A stretch of DNA of 40,481 nt from Nitrosovibrio sp. Nv4 (GCA_943330455.2 CALQHT020000015.1:1-40481); one strand, 5' to 3'. Shown: positions 1 to 9,027, numbered from the stretch's first letter. Notes: generated by a model from the letters alone, not told the origin. Made by a program: numbers and translations.

Positions 1-1295
1 AATCCGGGGAAACTGGTGTCGATGAAGCCCGCGTCGTCGACCCGCACCGGATGTGTGGTCGCGGTCCCCAGCACGAGTGCCGCCATCGCGATCCGATGGT
101 CCATATGAGTCTCAACGGTCCCCCCGCCGGGAGCCGCTCGTCCGGTTCCCGTCACGATCAGGTCGTCGCCTTCCACCGTCACGTCGATGCCATTGGCCGA
201 TAGCATCGCGGCGGTGGCGGACAGGCGGTCGCTTTCCTTGACGCGCAATTCCTTCAGGCCCCGCATCCGCGTCGTCCCTACCGCGCCCGCCGCCGCCACC
301 GCCAGGATCGGATATTCGTCGATCATGCTGGGTGCGCGCGCCGCCGGCACGTCCACACCGCGCATCTCCCCGTATGTCACGACCAGGTCGCCCACTGGCT
401 CGCCACCCTCGGTCCGAGGGTTTTCCACGGCGATTCCCGCGCCCATTTCCAGCAAGGTCGCGAACAGGCCGGTGCGTAGCGGGTTCAGCCCGACGGACGG
501 GATCACCAGCCGCGATCCGGGCACCAGCAGCGCCGCGACCATCGGGAAGGCGGCCGAGGACGGATCGCCCGGCACCACCACATCCGCCGCCCGCAATTCT
601 GGCTGGCCTTGCAGGGTGATGATGCGTCCGGCGCCGGCGACCTCCACATGCACATCGGCGCCGAAGTGGCGCAGCATGTTCTCGCTGTGATCGCGGGTGG
701 CCTCGGGTTCCTCGATGCGGGTGGTGCCGCGAGCGTTCAGCCCGGCCAGCAGCAACGCCGATTTGACCTGAGCCGACGGGACCGGCACGCGGTATTCCAA
801 CGGCATCGCCTCCCGCGCGCCTTCGATCGCCAGCGGCAGCCGGCCGCCTTCGCGCGATGCGAATCGAGCGCCACAGGCCGATAGCGGGTCGGTCACGCGA
901 CGCATCGGGCGGCGGCGCAGGCTGCCATCCCCGGTCATCACCGCGAACAATGGGTGGCTCGCCAGGATGCCGCACAGAAGGCGGGCGGCGGTGCCGGAAT
1001 TGCCCATGTCCAGCACGTCCTCGGGCTCGGTCAGGCCGCCGATGCCGCGGCCGGCGACCCGCCAGGCGCCGTCGGGATCGCGGACGACTTCGGCCCCCAG
1101 GGCGCGCATGGCGGCGGCGGTGCGCAGCACGTCTTCGCCGGTCAGCAGGCCGGTAATCCGGGTTTCCCCGATCGCCAGGGCGCCGAACATCAGCGCCCTG
1201 TGGCTGATCGATTTGTCGCCCGGCACGGCAACCTGTCCGATCAACGGCGCGCCGGTCCGGCTGGAAATGAACGGTCGGGCCGAGGGGTGATTCAT
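1..1295 (-). CDS. aroA: 3-phosphoshikimate 1-carboxyvinyltransferase (EPSP synthase), C-terminus cut by window edge
   Basis: EPSP synthase joins phosphoenolpyruvate to shikimate-3-phosphate in the cytoplasmic shikimate pathway. The visible 431 residues carry the PEP/S3P-binding signature GDKSISHR (about 26-33), GNSGTAARL (98-106), [33 protein letters not shown] and LRVKESDRL. The pattern is closest to class II (CP4-type) enzymes of alphaproteobacteria. The position equivalent to CP4 Ala100 is glycine (G101), the usual residue in glyphosate-sensitive enzymes. I chose the ATG at 1293-1295 because similarity begins about 15 residues later; a clear Shine-Dalgarno is not visible. The family is about 440-450 residues, so only a short tail is missing off the left edge. 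It is divergent from the FYDLN-acid gene, a common alphaproteobacterial arrangement. The identification is near certain; glyphosate behaviour is inference. Confidence 0.96.
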   Translation of the reverse strand, partial: MNHPSARPFISSRTGAPLIGQVAVPGDKSISHRALMFGALAIGETRITGLLTGEDVLRTAAAMRALGAEVVRDPDGAWRVAGRGIGGLTEPEDVLDMGNSGTAARLLCGILASHPLFAVMTGDGSLRRRPMRRVTDPLSACGARFASREGGRLPLAIEGAREAMPLEYRVPVPSAQVKSALLLAGLNARGTTRIEEPEATRDHSENMLRHFGADVHVEVAGAGRIITLQGQPELRAADVVVPGDPSSAAFPMVAALLVPGSRLVIPSVGLNPLRTGLFATLLEMGAGIAVENPRTEGGEPVGDLVVTYGEMRGVDVPAARAPSMIDEYPILAVAAAGAVGTTRMRGLKELRVKESDRLSATAAMLSANGIDVTVEGDDLIVTGTGRAAPGGGTVETHMDHRIAMAALVLGTATTHPVRVDDAGFIDTSFPG

Positions 1296-1444
1296 GGGGA
1301 GATTCCGCGCAAGGATAGCGAGACAATGGGGCGAGCGCCGCTTAGCATGTGCGATCTGTATTTGACAGCGGCGCGCCAGGGTGGCATGGCCGCGCCCTCT
1401 TATGCAAACGGTCCGTCCGTTGACCGGCGCACCGCCATCCTCAC

Positions 1445-1522
1445 CGTCATTGCCGGACCTGTTCCGGCAACCCGCTCCGTGCCGTTGAAGCGCGGGTTGC
1501 CGGGTCAAGCCCGGTAATGACG
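1445..1522. repeat. Intergenic hairpin repeat, copy A (REP-like)
   Basis: A 78-bp imperfect palindrome whose arms read CGTCATTGCCGG and, at the other end, CCGGTAATGACG. The inner arms CCGGCAACCC and GGGTTGCCGG also pair. The asymmetric centre contains CCGTTGAAGCGC, so this copy has the same orientation as copy B and the opposite one to copies C, D and E. It fills much of the 306-bp gap between aroA and the FYDLN-acid gene. I see no gene in the rest of that gap. A TTGACA at 1362-1367 has no convincing -10 partner. Confidence 0.9.
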
Positions 1523-1601
1523 AGGGGGCGGTGATGGGTCGGTCAAAGGGGCGGGCCGTTGGCATTATCCGCAGCCCCTGCCTGGAGACGAAGGGCCACC
1601 T

Positions 1602-1940
1602 ATGGCGAAGCCAGAACTCGGCACCAAGCGCGTCTGCGTCTCCTGCAGCGCTCGCTTCTATGACCTGACCAAAGCCCCTGCTGTTTGCCCCAAATGCGGG
1701 ACCGAACAGCCTCCTGAGCAGCCACGCCCGCGTCGTGTCGGCGGCAATGTGATGGAGGACAAGCGGCCGAAGAAAGCCGCCGTCGTTCCGGGCATCGAGG
1801 ATGTCGACGTGGAGGTCGAAGGCGTGGAGGATGTCGAAGAGGAAGATGTCCTCGAAGACACCACCGACCTTGAAGACGACGCCGACGCGATCGGCCCGGA
1901 AATCGAGGTCGAGACGGACTCCGACGAAGGCGACCGGTAG
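1602..1940 (+). CDS. FYDLN acid domain protein (TIGR02300 family)
   Basis: A 112-residue protein of the alphaproteobacterial FYDLN acid family, whose biochemical role is unknown to me. The N-terminus is a small zinc ribbon with cysteines C12/C15 and C29/C32 around the family motif FYDLT (usually FYDLN). A linker of basic and proline-rich sequence follows, then a strongly acidic tail of Asp, Glu and Val from about residue 65. The ATG at 1602 is followed at once by the family's conserved ELGTKR start, which fixes the N-terminus. The gene is divergent from aroA, its usual neighbour in this class of bacteria, and convergent with the YdcF-like gene. A 12-bp stem hairpin just after the stop codon may terminate it. 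Confidence 0.9.
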   Translation: MAKPELGTKRVCVSCSARFYDLTKAPAVCPKCGTEQPPEQPRPRRVGGNVMEDKRPKKAAVVPGIEDVDVEVEGVEDVEEEDVLEDTTDLEDDADAIGPEIEVETDSDEGDR

Positions 1941-1944
1941 TCCG

Positions 1945-1980
1945 GCGACTCACCGGTCCGATAAGCGTCCGGTGAGTCGC
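1945..1980. terminator. Hairpin between convergent genes, candidate bidirectional terminator
   Basis: A perfect 12-bp stem (GCGACTCACCGG at 1945-1956 with CCGGTGAGTCGC at 1969-1980) encloses a 12-nt loop. It starts 5 bp after the FYDLN-acid stop codon and also covers the last codons and stop of the opposing YdcF-like gene. There is no T-run on either side, so it may act with Rho or mainly protect RNA 3' ends rather than be a classical intrinsic terminator. Confidence 0.5.
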
Positions 1981-2402
1981 GCGAAGACGATCAGGATCGC
2001 ATCGTAGGGCGTGGCAGCGAGTTCTCGCAGCCGCCAATACCAGCGGTGCGCCTGTGTCGTGGACTCTGAGACGGCGGGCGGCGGGCAGGGCTTGGCCCGA
2101 ACGCCGGCCAGCCAGAGCAGAAGCACGCAGCGCGGCAGGTGGTAGGCGCTGGTCGCGGCGTACACGTGCCCGATATCGGGGCGGAGGCGCAGCAGGCGTC
2201 GCAGCGCCAACACCGATGACAAGGTGTCGGTTCCGGTTTCCTCCAGCACGATATCCTCGGGTGGAACGCCCAGTTCGATCAGCAGCCGACGCATGACAGA
2301 GGCTTCCGAGGGGCCATGCCGGCCGATGGCGCCGGTTGGCATGTAGAGTGGCGACGGCAAGGTCGCGCCGAACTTTGCCGCGGCCTCGGTTCTGTCGCGC
2401 AA
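1950..2402 (-). CDS. YdcF/SanA-like DUF218 protein, true start uncertain
   Basis: DUF218 (YdcF/SanA family) domain; members are linked to envelope and vancomycin-sensitivity phenotypes, but the reaction is unsettled. Family features include RDRTEAA, YMPTGAIG, PSEASVMRRLL, ETGTDTLSSV and TSAYHLPR. Coordinates start at a TTG at 2402, the first conventional start. However, clear family sequence continues upstream in the same open frame: the first-strand motif AILIFGAAVRPDGQPSRT is encoded at about 2403-2456. No ATG, GTG or TTG occurs in frame between there and the divergent oxygenase gene. Either an unusual start such as ATT (2451-2453, with a G-run upstream) is used, or the gene has lost its start and is decaying. 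It has no N-terminal membrane segment, unlike SanA. Confidence 0.75.
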   Translation of the reverse strand: MRDRTEAAAKFGATLPSPLYMPTGAIGRHGPSEASVMRRLLIELGVPPEDIVLEETGTDTLSSVLALRRLLRLRPDIGHVYAATSAYHLPRCVLLLWLAGVRAKPCPPPAVSESTTQAHRWYWRLRELAATPYDAILIVFARLTGRLSDR

Positions 2403-2534
2403 GGTGCGGCTGGGCTGCCCGTCCGGACGAACTGCTGCCCCGAAGATCAGAATGGCCGAGCGAACCCCCGATCTTGACTTGGCCGGCGCAGACCGAGCAG
2501 CGTAGTCTCCAACGATCGCGGGGGGAGTTGTGGC

Positions 2535-3362
2535 ATGAAGAGTCTGACCGAGGCGGCGGTTCGCCAGTACCAGGAGCAGGGCTATCTCTCCCCCATTCGG
2601 GTGATGTCCGCGGACCAGGCCGGCACCTTACGCCGCCAGTTGGAAGATTTCGAGGCCGGAGCCGGCGTGCTGTCCGGCAAATTGCGCCAGAAATCGCATC
2701 TGCTGTTCACCTGGCTGAACGACCTGATCCGTCAGAACGCGATCCTGGACGCGGTGGAGGACATTATCGGACCGGATATCCTGTGCTGGGGCAGTTCCTT
2801 CTTCATCAAGGAAACCCGCAATCCGGGTTTCGTGTCCTGGCATCAGGACTCGACCTATTGGGGCCTGGACCCGGCCGATGTGATCACCGCCTGGATCGCG
2901 TTTTCCGATAGCACGCCGGAAAACGGCGCGATGGAGGTCATCCCCGCCACCCACAAGATGGATCAGATCCCGCATAACGACACGTTCCGTCCCGAGAACC
3001 TGCTGTCCCGCGGGCAGGAGATCATGGTCGATGTGGACCCGGCCCAGGCCGTGACCCTGGAACTGAAGGCCGGCGAGATGTCGCTGCATCATGTGCGGTT
3101 GATCCACGGCTCCGCGCCCAATCCGTCCGACAAGCGGCGCATCGGCTTTGCGATCCGCTATATCCCCACCTATGTCCGCCAGATCGCCGGCACGCATGAC
3201 AGCGCGACCCTGGTCCGGGGTGTCGACCGGCATGGCAATTTCGAGCTGGAGCAGCGACCCGACGCGGACATGTCCCCCTCGGCCCTGGCCCACCACGCGG
3301 CGATTACCGGGGCACATTCGAAAATCCTGATGCGCGAGACCGGGCAGGCAATGCGGGCATGA
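2535..3362 (+). CDS. Phytanoyl-CoA dioxygenase (PhyH) family Fe(II)/2-oxoglutarate oxygenase
   Basis: A 275-residue cytoplasmic protein of the PhyH family, which hydroxylates or halogenates small molecules using Fe(II), O2 and 2-oxoglutarate. The iron triad is visible as WHQD (H103, D105) and LIHGSAPN (H191). The basic residue that holds 2-oxoglutarate is probably in KRRIGFAIRY (R202 or R208). The length matches stand-alone bacterial PhyH proteins. Start: ATG with a strong GGGGGAG Shine-Dalgarno 8 bases upstream. It is divergent from the YdcF-like gene and lies 110 bp ahead of a flavoprotein gene on the same strand. The substrate cannot be read from sequence; PhyH genes in environmental bacteria often act on small carboxylates or secondary metabolites. 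Confidence 0.88.
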   Translation: MKSLTEAAVRQYQEQGYLSPIRVMSADQAGTLRRQLEDFEAGAGVLSGKLRQKSHLLFTWLNDLIRQNAILDAVEDIIGPDILCWGSSFFIKETRNPGFVSWHQDSTYWGLDPADVITAWIAFSDSTPENGAMEVIPATHKMDQIPHNDTFRPENLLSRGQEIMVDVDPAQAVTLELKAGEMSLHHVRLIHGSAPNPSDKRRIGFAIRYIPTYVRQIAGTHDSATLVRGVDRHGNFELEQRPDADMSPSALAHHAAITGAHSKILMRETGQAMRA

Positions 3363-3472
3363 CGGCGAACAGCCCGTTGGGTCTTCTGTCCTTGGGTCGA
3401 ATGCCCATGGCGCATGGCAGGCCTTGTGTCGCCGGGGCGGAATAGGCTCGCGAGGGCGGAAAGACGACAGGC

Positions 3473-4348
3473 ATGGCTCATTGGGACGTCGTGGTCATCG
3501 GCGGGGGCGCGGCCGGGCTGTGTGCGGCGGCCGAGGCGGCGGGCACGGGCCTGACCTGTCTGCTGCTGGACCGCATGGGCGGCGGTGGGGAGTTGATGAA
3601 TCTCGGCTCCCTCCATGACGTGGCCGACGCAACCACGGGTCCCGATCTTGCCGCCGACCTTCTGAACGCCGCCATTGCCGCCGGTGTCGAACTGGGAATC
3701 GCCGAGGTCACCGGCCTTGCGACCGAAAACACCGAATGGCGCATCGCGACCGACGACGAAACCCATCACGCCCGCACAATCATCGTCGCAACCGGTCTCT
3801 CGCCCGGCACGCTCGGCCTTGCCAACGAGGCCGATTTTGAGGGGCGGGGATTGTCGCATTGCGCGGCCTGCGACGGTCCGCTGTATCGCGGCCAACCGGT
3901 GCTGGTCGCCGGCGCGGACCGGTGGGCGGTCGCGGAGGCACGGGAACTGGTCGGTGTTGCCTCCGAGGTCACGCTGGTCAGCCATGGCGATCCGCCCTCC
4001 GCCGACGAGGGGTTTGCCGTTTTCCATGGCCGCATCATGGGACTCGAAGGGGTGTCCGGCCTGGAAGCAGCGCTGGTTCAGCCGGTATCCGGCGGCTTGC
4101 CCCAGCGTATCGCTGCACATGCGGTCTTCGTGCAGACCGGCCGTCGTCCCGCGCTGGGCTTCCTGCCGGACGACGTCGATCGGGCTGAGGATGGCCGCTT
4201 GGTCGTCGGTGAGACCCTGCAAAGCAACCTGCCCGGGCTTTTCGCGGCGGGAGAAGCACGGTCTGGCTTCTCCCGCACCTTGGCTGCCGCCATGGCGGAC
4301 GGGCGACTCGCCGCAGCCTCGGTTCGAGCGATGTTGAACGGTCGGTAG
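3473..4348 (+). CDS. Thioredoxin-reductase-like FAD oxidoreductase
   Basis: A 291-residue flavoprotein built like thioredoxin reductase. The N-terminal FAD fold has VVVIGGGAAGLCAA (about 6-19). The redox cysteine pair is HCAACDGPLYRG (C130 and C133), in the place of the TrxB CATC site. The C-terminal FAD motif is LFAAGEARSG. The central NAD(P)H-binding segment is atypical: where TrxB has GGGDSAxEEA this protein reads VAGADRWAVAEA, and the HRR motif that binds the NADPH phosphate is replaced by VSHGDPP. It may therefore use another electron donor, as in thioredoxin-reductase homologues that lack an NADPH site. Start supported by a GGCGGAAAG upstream. Located between a PhyH-type oxygenase and a CMD-family gene, possibly one functional group. 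Confidence 0.8.
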   Translation: MAHWDVVVIGGGAAGLCAAAEAAGTGLTCLLLDRMGGGGELMNLGSLHDVADATTGPDLAADLLNAAIAAGVELGIAEVTGLATENTEWRIATDDETHHARTIIVATGLSPGTLGLANEADFEGRGLSHCAACDGPLYRGQPVLVAGADRWAVAEARELVGVASEVTLVSHGDPPSADEGFAVFHGRIMGLEGVSGLEAALVQPVSGGLPQRIAAHAVFVQTGRRPALGFLPDDVDRAEDGRLVVGETLQSNLPGLFAAGEARSGFSRTLAAAMADGRLAAASVRAMLNGR

Positions 4349-4574
4349 CGTTCCGATTGCGACGCGGGGTGCTGACCGGTCGCGTTGATCGGGATGCGCA
4401 ATCAATGGTCCGGTCACGACATGGCCGAGCCTGTGGGTCGCGAGAATGGGCACTGGCGATGAAGGATCGAGTGGTTCCGCCCGATAGCAAACGCTGTTGA
4501 AGCCGGGTTGGGCGTTGCCCTGACACTGTTCCCGGCGCAGATTTCTTCCAACCAACATGCCGGAGGAAACCGCG

Positions 4575-5123
4575 ATGGCTCGTCTGCCTCTCATCACCAG
4601 CAAGGACCAGGTCGCGCCCGAGCACCATGCGGTCGTCGACTCCATCATTGCCAGCCGTGGCGCGCTGCATGGGCCGTTCAACACGTTCCTGCACTCGCCG
4701 GAGATCGCCGAGCGGATCGCGCATCTGGGAGCCTATGTCCGGTTCGAGGGAAGCCTGGACATGCGGGTTCGGGTGCTGGCGGCCATGACCGTCGCCCGCG
4801 AGTTCGAGGCGCTGTATGTCTGGGGGGCTCAGACCGGCAGTGCTCGTCGGCAGAATGTTCCGGAGACGACAATAACGGCGATCCGCGACAACCGGTCCGA
4901 TGGCGTGCCGGCCGAGGACCTGGCGATCATCGAGTTCACCCGGACATTGCTGCGCAAGCATCGGGTCGATGACGCGACGTTCGCGGCGATGTTGGCTCGG
5001 TTCGGGTCGGATCAGTTGATCCAACTGACCAGTGCGATCGGGTATTATAGTCTGCTGTCGATGACGGTGAACGCGTGCGAGATGGACCCTGCGCCGGGGG
5101 CGGAGTTGTTGCAGACCGGGTGA
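4575..5123 (+). CDS. Carboxymuconolactone decarboxylase/AhpD-like family protein
   Basis: A 182-residue all-helical protein of the CMD/AhpD superfamily. The pattern LDMRVRVLAAMTVAREFEALYVWGAQ followed by LAIIEFTRTLL and ...DQLIQLTSAIGYYSLLSMTVNA is typical of the single-domain group. The CxxC pair of true AhpD peroxidase partners is absent, so thiol redox chemistry is unlikely. The start is the ATG at 4575: a perfect GGAGGAAA lies 5 bases upstream, whereas an ATG 18 bases earlier would place that Shine-Dalgarno inside the coding region. The 226 bp before it contain no gene. It converges on hyuB with a strong hairpin in between. The function is unknown; CMD proteins of this type often sit in catabolic clusters. 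Confidence 0.82.
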   Translation: MARLPLITSKDQVAPEHHAVVDSIIASRGALHGPFNTFLHSPEIAERIAHLGAYVRFEGSLDMRVRVLAAMTVAREFEALYVWGAQTGSARRQNVPETTITAIRDNRSDGVPAEDLAIIEFTRTLLRKHRVDDATFAAMLARFGSDQLIQLTSAIGYYSLLSMTVNACEMDPAPGAELLQTG

Positions 5124-5141
5124 GCGGCACAGCGTCTTCTA

Positions 5142-5165
5142 CCGGCGAGCCGAGCGGCTCGCCGG
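5142..5165. terminator. Hairpin between convergent CMD and hyuB genes
   Basis: A perfect 10-bp G+C-rich stem (CCGGCGAGCC at 5142-5151 with GGCTCGCCGG at 5156-5165) and a 4-nt GAGC loop. It lies 19 bp after the CMD stop and about 90 bp from the hyuB stop. No T-run follows, so the termination role is inferred from position and stability. Confidence 0.5.
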
Positions 5166-5254
5166 CGCCGTGGTGATCGTTCGCGTGCTGCATGGCACGC
5201 TTGATATTGCGGCGTTGGCGGAGCGCGGCGGGTTTGGATTTGGTGCCCGACCTC

Positions 5255-6949
5255 CTACTCCACCTTCACCCCATAATCCCGCTCCGCCGCCTCCACCGAC
5301 AGATACCCCAACCGCACATCCCGCCGCACCGCCTCTGGATCGCGGTCCCCGGCCGGCCCCATCCCGCCACCGCCCGGCATCTCCACCACCAGCCGTTCCC
5401 CCGGCTGCACGACGGATAATCCTTTCGGTTTCAACTCGACCCCGGACGCCAAGGACAGCCGCCCCTTCTCCCCCGGTCCGCCACCATTGCGGCCGCGAGC
5501 CGCGAACTTCACCCGCTCGAACCCCGCGAAAATGCCGAACGCGGCATCCTCTCGCGAGCTGACCTCCATGATTTGGCCCAAGCCCCCACGCTGGCGACCG
5601 GGACCGCCGGAATCCTGACGCAGTTCTTTCCGCCAGATCACCAAAGGCGTTATCGCCTCGGTCGCCTCCACCGGAACGTTCCGTACGCCGCTCGGAAACG
5701 GTGTCGCCGACAGCCCGTCCTGGTTGGGCCTCGCCCCGGCGCCGCCGCTATGGAAGCTCATGACCATGAACTGGGTGCCGACCTTGCTGCCGATCCCGGT
5801 CAGCCCGTGCCCGGCGATCATCTTCAGCGACCACAGATTGGACGTGCCCTCGGCCGGCACCCGCCCGGGGATGGCCTGCTCCAACGCGCCATAGACCACG
5901 TCCGGCATCATGTGCCCGATCACCGACCGAGCATACACCGCCGCCGGATACAGCGCATTCACGATGGTGCCCTCGGGCGACGTCACCCGCACCGCATCCA
6001 ACGTCCCGGCATTGTTCGGCACATGCGGGGCGACGACGCAGTTCACCCCGAACGTTGTATAGGCTTCCGTATAGCAGATCGGGCAATTGATGGCGTAAGA
6101 CGACATGCCGGACGTGCCAGTATAGTCCACATGGATCGAATCCGGACCGATCGTGACGGTGGCGACCAGATCGATCGGCCCTTCATACCCATCGATCCGC
6201 ATCGAATTGGTCCAGGTGCCTTGAGGCAACTTGCCGATCGCCTCCGTCATGGCGCGACGGGATCGGGTGATGATTTCTTCGCCCAGCATGTCCAGGTCGT
6301 CCAACCGGAACTCCCGCATCATCGCGATCAGGCGGCGGCCGCCGATGTCGTTGCACGCGATCAACGCATAGACATCGCCGATCACCTGCACGGGTTCGCG
6401 CACATTGGCGCGGATCATCGCCAGCAGGTCCTCGTTCATTTCGCCGGCACGCGCCAGGCGCAGCAGTGGGATGAACAGGCCCTCGTGCCAGATCTGCCGC
6501 CCTTCCGGGCTTTGGCCGATGCCGCCCATATCCACCAGATGCGCGGTGCAGGCGAACAGCGCCACCAGCCGCCCGTCCAGGAAGGTGGGAGATACCACGA
6601 CCAGGTCATACAGATGCCCGGTGCCCTTCCACGGATCGTTGGTGATGTAGACGTCGCCGTCCTTCATCTGCGCGGTCGGGAACGCCTCCAGGAAATGCCC
6701 GACCGAGCGCGCCATCGTGTTGATATGCCCGGGCGTGCCGGTCACCGCCTGGGCCAGCATCCGCCCGTTCAGATCGAACACCCCGGCCGAGATATCCCCC
6801 GCCTCCCGCGACGATGTGCTGAACGCGGTGCGTACCAGGGTCTGCGCCTGCTCCTCCACCACCGAGAGCAGCCGGTTCCACATGATCTGCAGTTCGATTT
6901 CCGAAATACTCCGCTCGTTCTTGCCCAGGTTGGTCATGGCACTGGTCAT
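5255..6949 (-). CDS. hyuB: Hydantoinase B/oxoprolinase family protein
   Basis: A 564-residue HyuB-type subunit, the usual partner of HyuA in ATP-dependent opening of hydantoins, 5-oxoproline or related cyclic amides; some family members are acetone/acetophenone carboxylase subunits. Family hallmarks are IMWNRLLSVVEEQAQTLVRTAFST near the N-terminus, GDVYITNDPWKGTGHLYD (about 105-122), HMMPDVVYGALEQAIPGRVPAEG and the C-terminal glycine-rich PGGGGMGPAGDRDPEAV segment. Its ATG overlaps the hyuA stop by 4 bases (ATGA), so translation is probably coupled. It is convergent with the CMD gene. The operon is divergent from a peptide-type ABC transporter, which suggests the transporter delivers its substrate. 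The exact substrate cannot be decided from sequence. Confidence 0.92.
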   Translation of the reverse strand: MTSAMTNLGKNERSISEIELQIMWNRLLSVVEEQAQTLVRTAFSTSSREAGDISAGVFDLNGRMLAQAVTGTPGHINTMARSVGHFLEAFPTAQMKDGDVYITNDPWKGTGHLYDLVVVSPTFLDGRLVALFACTAHLVDMGGIGQSPEGRQIWHEGLFIPLLRLARAGEMNEDLLAMIRANVREPVQVIGDVYALIACNDIGGRRLIAMMREFRLDDLDMLGEEIITRSRRAMTEAIGKLPQGTWTNSMRIDGYEGPIDLVATVTIGPDSIHVDYTGTSGMSSYAINCPICYTEAYTTFGVNCVVAPHVPNNAGTLDAVRVTSPEGTIVNALYPAAVYARSVIGHMMPDVVYGALEQAIPGRVPAEGTSNLWSLKMIAGHGLTGIGSKVGTQFMVMSFHSGGAGARPNQDGLSATPFPSGVRNVPVEATEAITPLVIWRKELRQDSGGPGRQRGGLGQIMEVSSREDAAFGIFAGFERVKFAARGRNGGGPGEKGRLSLASGVELKPKGLSVVQPGERLVVEMPGGGGMGPAGDRDPEAVRRDVRLGYLSVEAAERDYGVKVE

Positions 6950-9027
6950 GGCAGGTCTCCCTCGATCACGATTTCGCCGGAATGCCCGATCCAGGCGGAG
7001 CAGTCCCCGGGGACGATGGTGGTGGTGCCGTCTTCCACGATGGCCGCGGGACCATGCAGCCGCATGCCGGGTGACAGGTCGGTCCTCGTATAGACGGATG
7101 CCTCCACAACCTCCCCCGTCGCCGACTCCACCAGCCGGCGCGTTCCGCTGGGGTGAGCGGGACCTGCGTCGGGTGGGACAGGTTGTTGGACCGGGAGGGT
7201 GAAGGGTTGCGACAGGGCCAGGGTCCAGGTCAGTGCCTCAACCTCCAGCCGAGGGATCACCCGGCCGAACAGTTTTGTGTATGTCTCGTCGAACGCGGCC
7301 CGCATCGCGGCCGGGTCCAGACCGGCGCCGGTGAGCGGCACCGCGATTTCATGCCCCTGGCCGCGATAGCGCATGAAGGCGGTTCGGGTTTCGACCAGAT
7401 CGCCAACGGGGATGCCGAAGCGGACCACGGCCTCGGCTTCCGCGCGCATTTCGGCGAACAGGGAGTCGATCCCGACCTGGTCCAACTGGTCCAGCCGCAC
7501 AAGGAAGGTGCGCACGACCTCATAGGCGATCGGCGCGTCCAGGAACCCGTGCGCCGACCCGACCCCGGCATCGCGTGGCACCACGACGCGCGCGATCCCG
7601 AGTTTCCTGGCCAGGCGCACGGCGTGCAGAGGCGCGGCGCCGCCGAACGCGATCAGGGTGCGCCCGGTGGTGTCCTTGCCGTTCTCCACCGCATGGACCC
7701 TGGCGGCGCTGGCCATGTTCTCGTCGACGATTTCGGTGATGCCGCGGGCGGCTTCTGCAACCCCCATGCCGGCTGCGTCGCCGATACCGCCTTCGACCGC
7801 GGTTGCCGCCAGCGCTGCGTCCAGCACGATCTTGCCCCCGGCGAAGCGGGTCGGATCGATCCGTCCCAGCACCACATCGGCGTCCGTAACGGTTGGCGCC
7901 AAACCGCCGCGACCGTAGCAGGCGGGCCCGGGATCGGACCCCGCGCTGTCCGGCCCCACCGCGATCCGGCGCATCGCGTCCAACCTCCCGATCGAGCCGC
8001 CCCCCGCGCCGATTTCCACCATGTCGATCACCGGAATGCGCACCGGAATGCCGCTGCCCTTGGCGAAGCGGTAGGCGCGCGCGACCTCGAAATGGCGGGA
8101 TTGTTGCGGGGTGAAATCGTCGATCAGGGTGATTTTCGCCGTGGTTCCCCCCATGTCGAACGACAAAGCGCGGTCGTAGCCACCTCGCGCGGCGATATTG
8201 CGCGCCAGGATCACGCCGCCGGCCGGCCCGCTTTCCACCAGCCGCACCGGATAGCGGCGTGCCGTTTCCACCGTGCAGATCGCGCCGGAGGACATCATCA
8301 GCAGCAACGGGCAGGCAGCCCCGATCGCGCGCAATCCGCTCTGCATGTTGGCGATGTAGCCGGCCATCAACGGCAGCACATAGGCATTGGCGACGGTGGT
8401 GGAGGTCCGCTCGTATTCGCGGATTTCCCGGCACACGTCTGACGAGATCGTGATCGAGATGTCCGGCAGCGCCGCCGCCACCAGATCGCGCACACGCTGT
8501 TCGTGCGCCGGATTGACGTAGGAGTGCAGCAGGCTGACCGCCACCGCCTCGATCCGTTGCGCGCGCAGGGTCTCGACGGTGCGGGCGACGCTGGCTTCGT
8601 CCAGGTCCAGCAGGACCGATCCGTCGGCCGCCAGTCGCTCTGTCACTTCCAGCCGCAGATCGCGGGACACCAGAGGGGCGGGGCGCTCCATATAGAGGTC
8701 GTATTGCTCGAACCGGTGCTCGTAGGCGATTTCCAGGGAGTCGCGAAACCCGGCGGTGGTGATCAGGGCGGTGCGGGCGCCCTTGCGCTCGATCAGGGCG
8801 TTGGTCGCCAGGGTGGTGCCGTGGATGACCAATTCCAGGGCGGAGGCCGCGATGCCAGCTTCGGCCAGGATCGCCTTGGCGCCTTCGATCACCGCCGCGT
8901 CCGGCGCGTGATGCGTGGTCAGCAGCTTCGATGACAGCGTCCGGTCCGGCAGTTCCAGCACGAGGTCGGTAAACGTACCGCCGATATCGACGGCGAGTCG
9001 GGTGCGAGCAGCCATGCTGGGTTCCAT
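6946..9027 (-). CDS. hyuA: Hydantoinase A/oxoprolinase family protein
   Basis: A 693-residue HyuA subunit with the actin/hexokinase-like ATPase fold. The phosphate-binding motif DIGGTFTDLVLE lies at residues 14-25. Other family segments are HGTTLATNALIERKGA, SSDVCREIREYERTSTTVANAY, VESGPAGGVI, SFDMGGTTAKI and GAGGGSIGRLD. N-terminal, central hydantoinase A and C-terminal domains are all complete. Family members hydrolyse 5-oxoproline or hydantoins with ATP, or form carboxylase subunits. The start is probably the ATG at 9027, though an ATG four codons later is equally possible because neither has a clear Shine-Dalgarno. It is first gene of the hyuA-hyuB operon and shares a 223-bp divergent promoter region with the ABC transporter operon. 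Confidence 0.93.
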   Translation of the reverse strand: MEPSMAARTRLAVDIGGTFTDLVLELPDRTLSSKLLTTHHAPDAAVIEGAKAILAEAGIAASALELVIHGTTLATNALIERKGARTALITTAGFRDSLEIAYEHRFEQYDLYMERPAPLVSRDLRLEVTERLAADGSVLLDLDEASVARTVETLRAQRIEAVAVSLLHSYVNPAHEQRVRDLVAAALPDISITISSDVCREIREYERTSTTVANAYVLPLMAGYIANMQSGLRAIGAACPLLLMMSSGAICTVETARRYPVRLVESGPAGGVILARNIAARGGYDRALSFDMGGTTAKITLIDDFTPQQSRHFEVARAYRFAKGSGIPVRIPVIDMVEIGAGGGSIGRLDAMRRIAVGPDSAGSDPGPACYGRGGLAPTVTDADVVLGRIDPTRFAGGKIVLDAALAATAVEGGIGDAAGMGVAEAARGITEIVDENMASAARVHAVENGKDTTGRTLIAFGGAAPLHAVRLARKLGIARVVVPRDAGVGSAHGFLDAPIAYEVVRTFLVRLDQLDQVGIDSLFAEMRAEAEAVVRFGIPVGDLVETRTAFMRYRGQGHEIAVPLTGAGLDPAAMRAAFDETYTKLFGRVIPRLEVEALTWTLALSQPFTLPVQQPVPPDAGPAHPSGTRRLVESATGEVVEASVYTRTDLSPGMRLHGPAAIVEDGTTTIVPGDCSAWIGHSGEIVIEGDLP

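Noticed and set aside
1362-1367. TTGACA resembling a -35 before the FYDLN-acid gene
   Set aside because: There is no acceptable -10 at 16-18 bp, and the repeat copy A lies between it and the gene.
3170-4684. A 504-codon minus-strand frame opposite the PhyH-type and flavoprotein genes
   Set aside because: Both plus-strand genes have complete catalytic motifs and ribosome sites; the opposite frame has neither.
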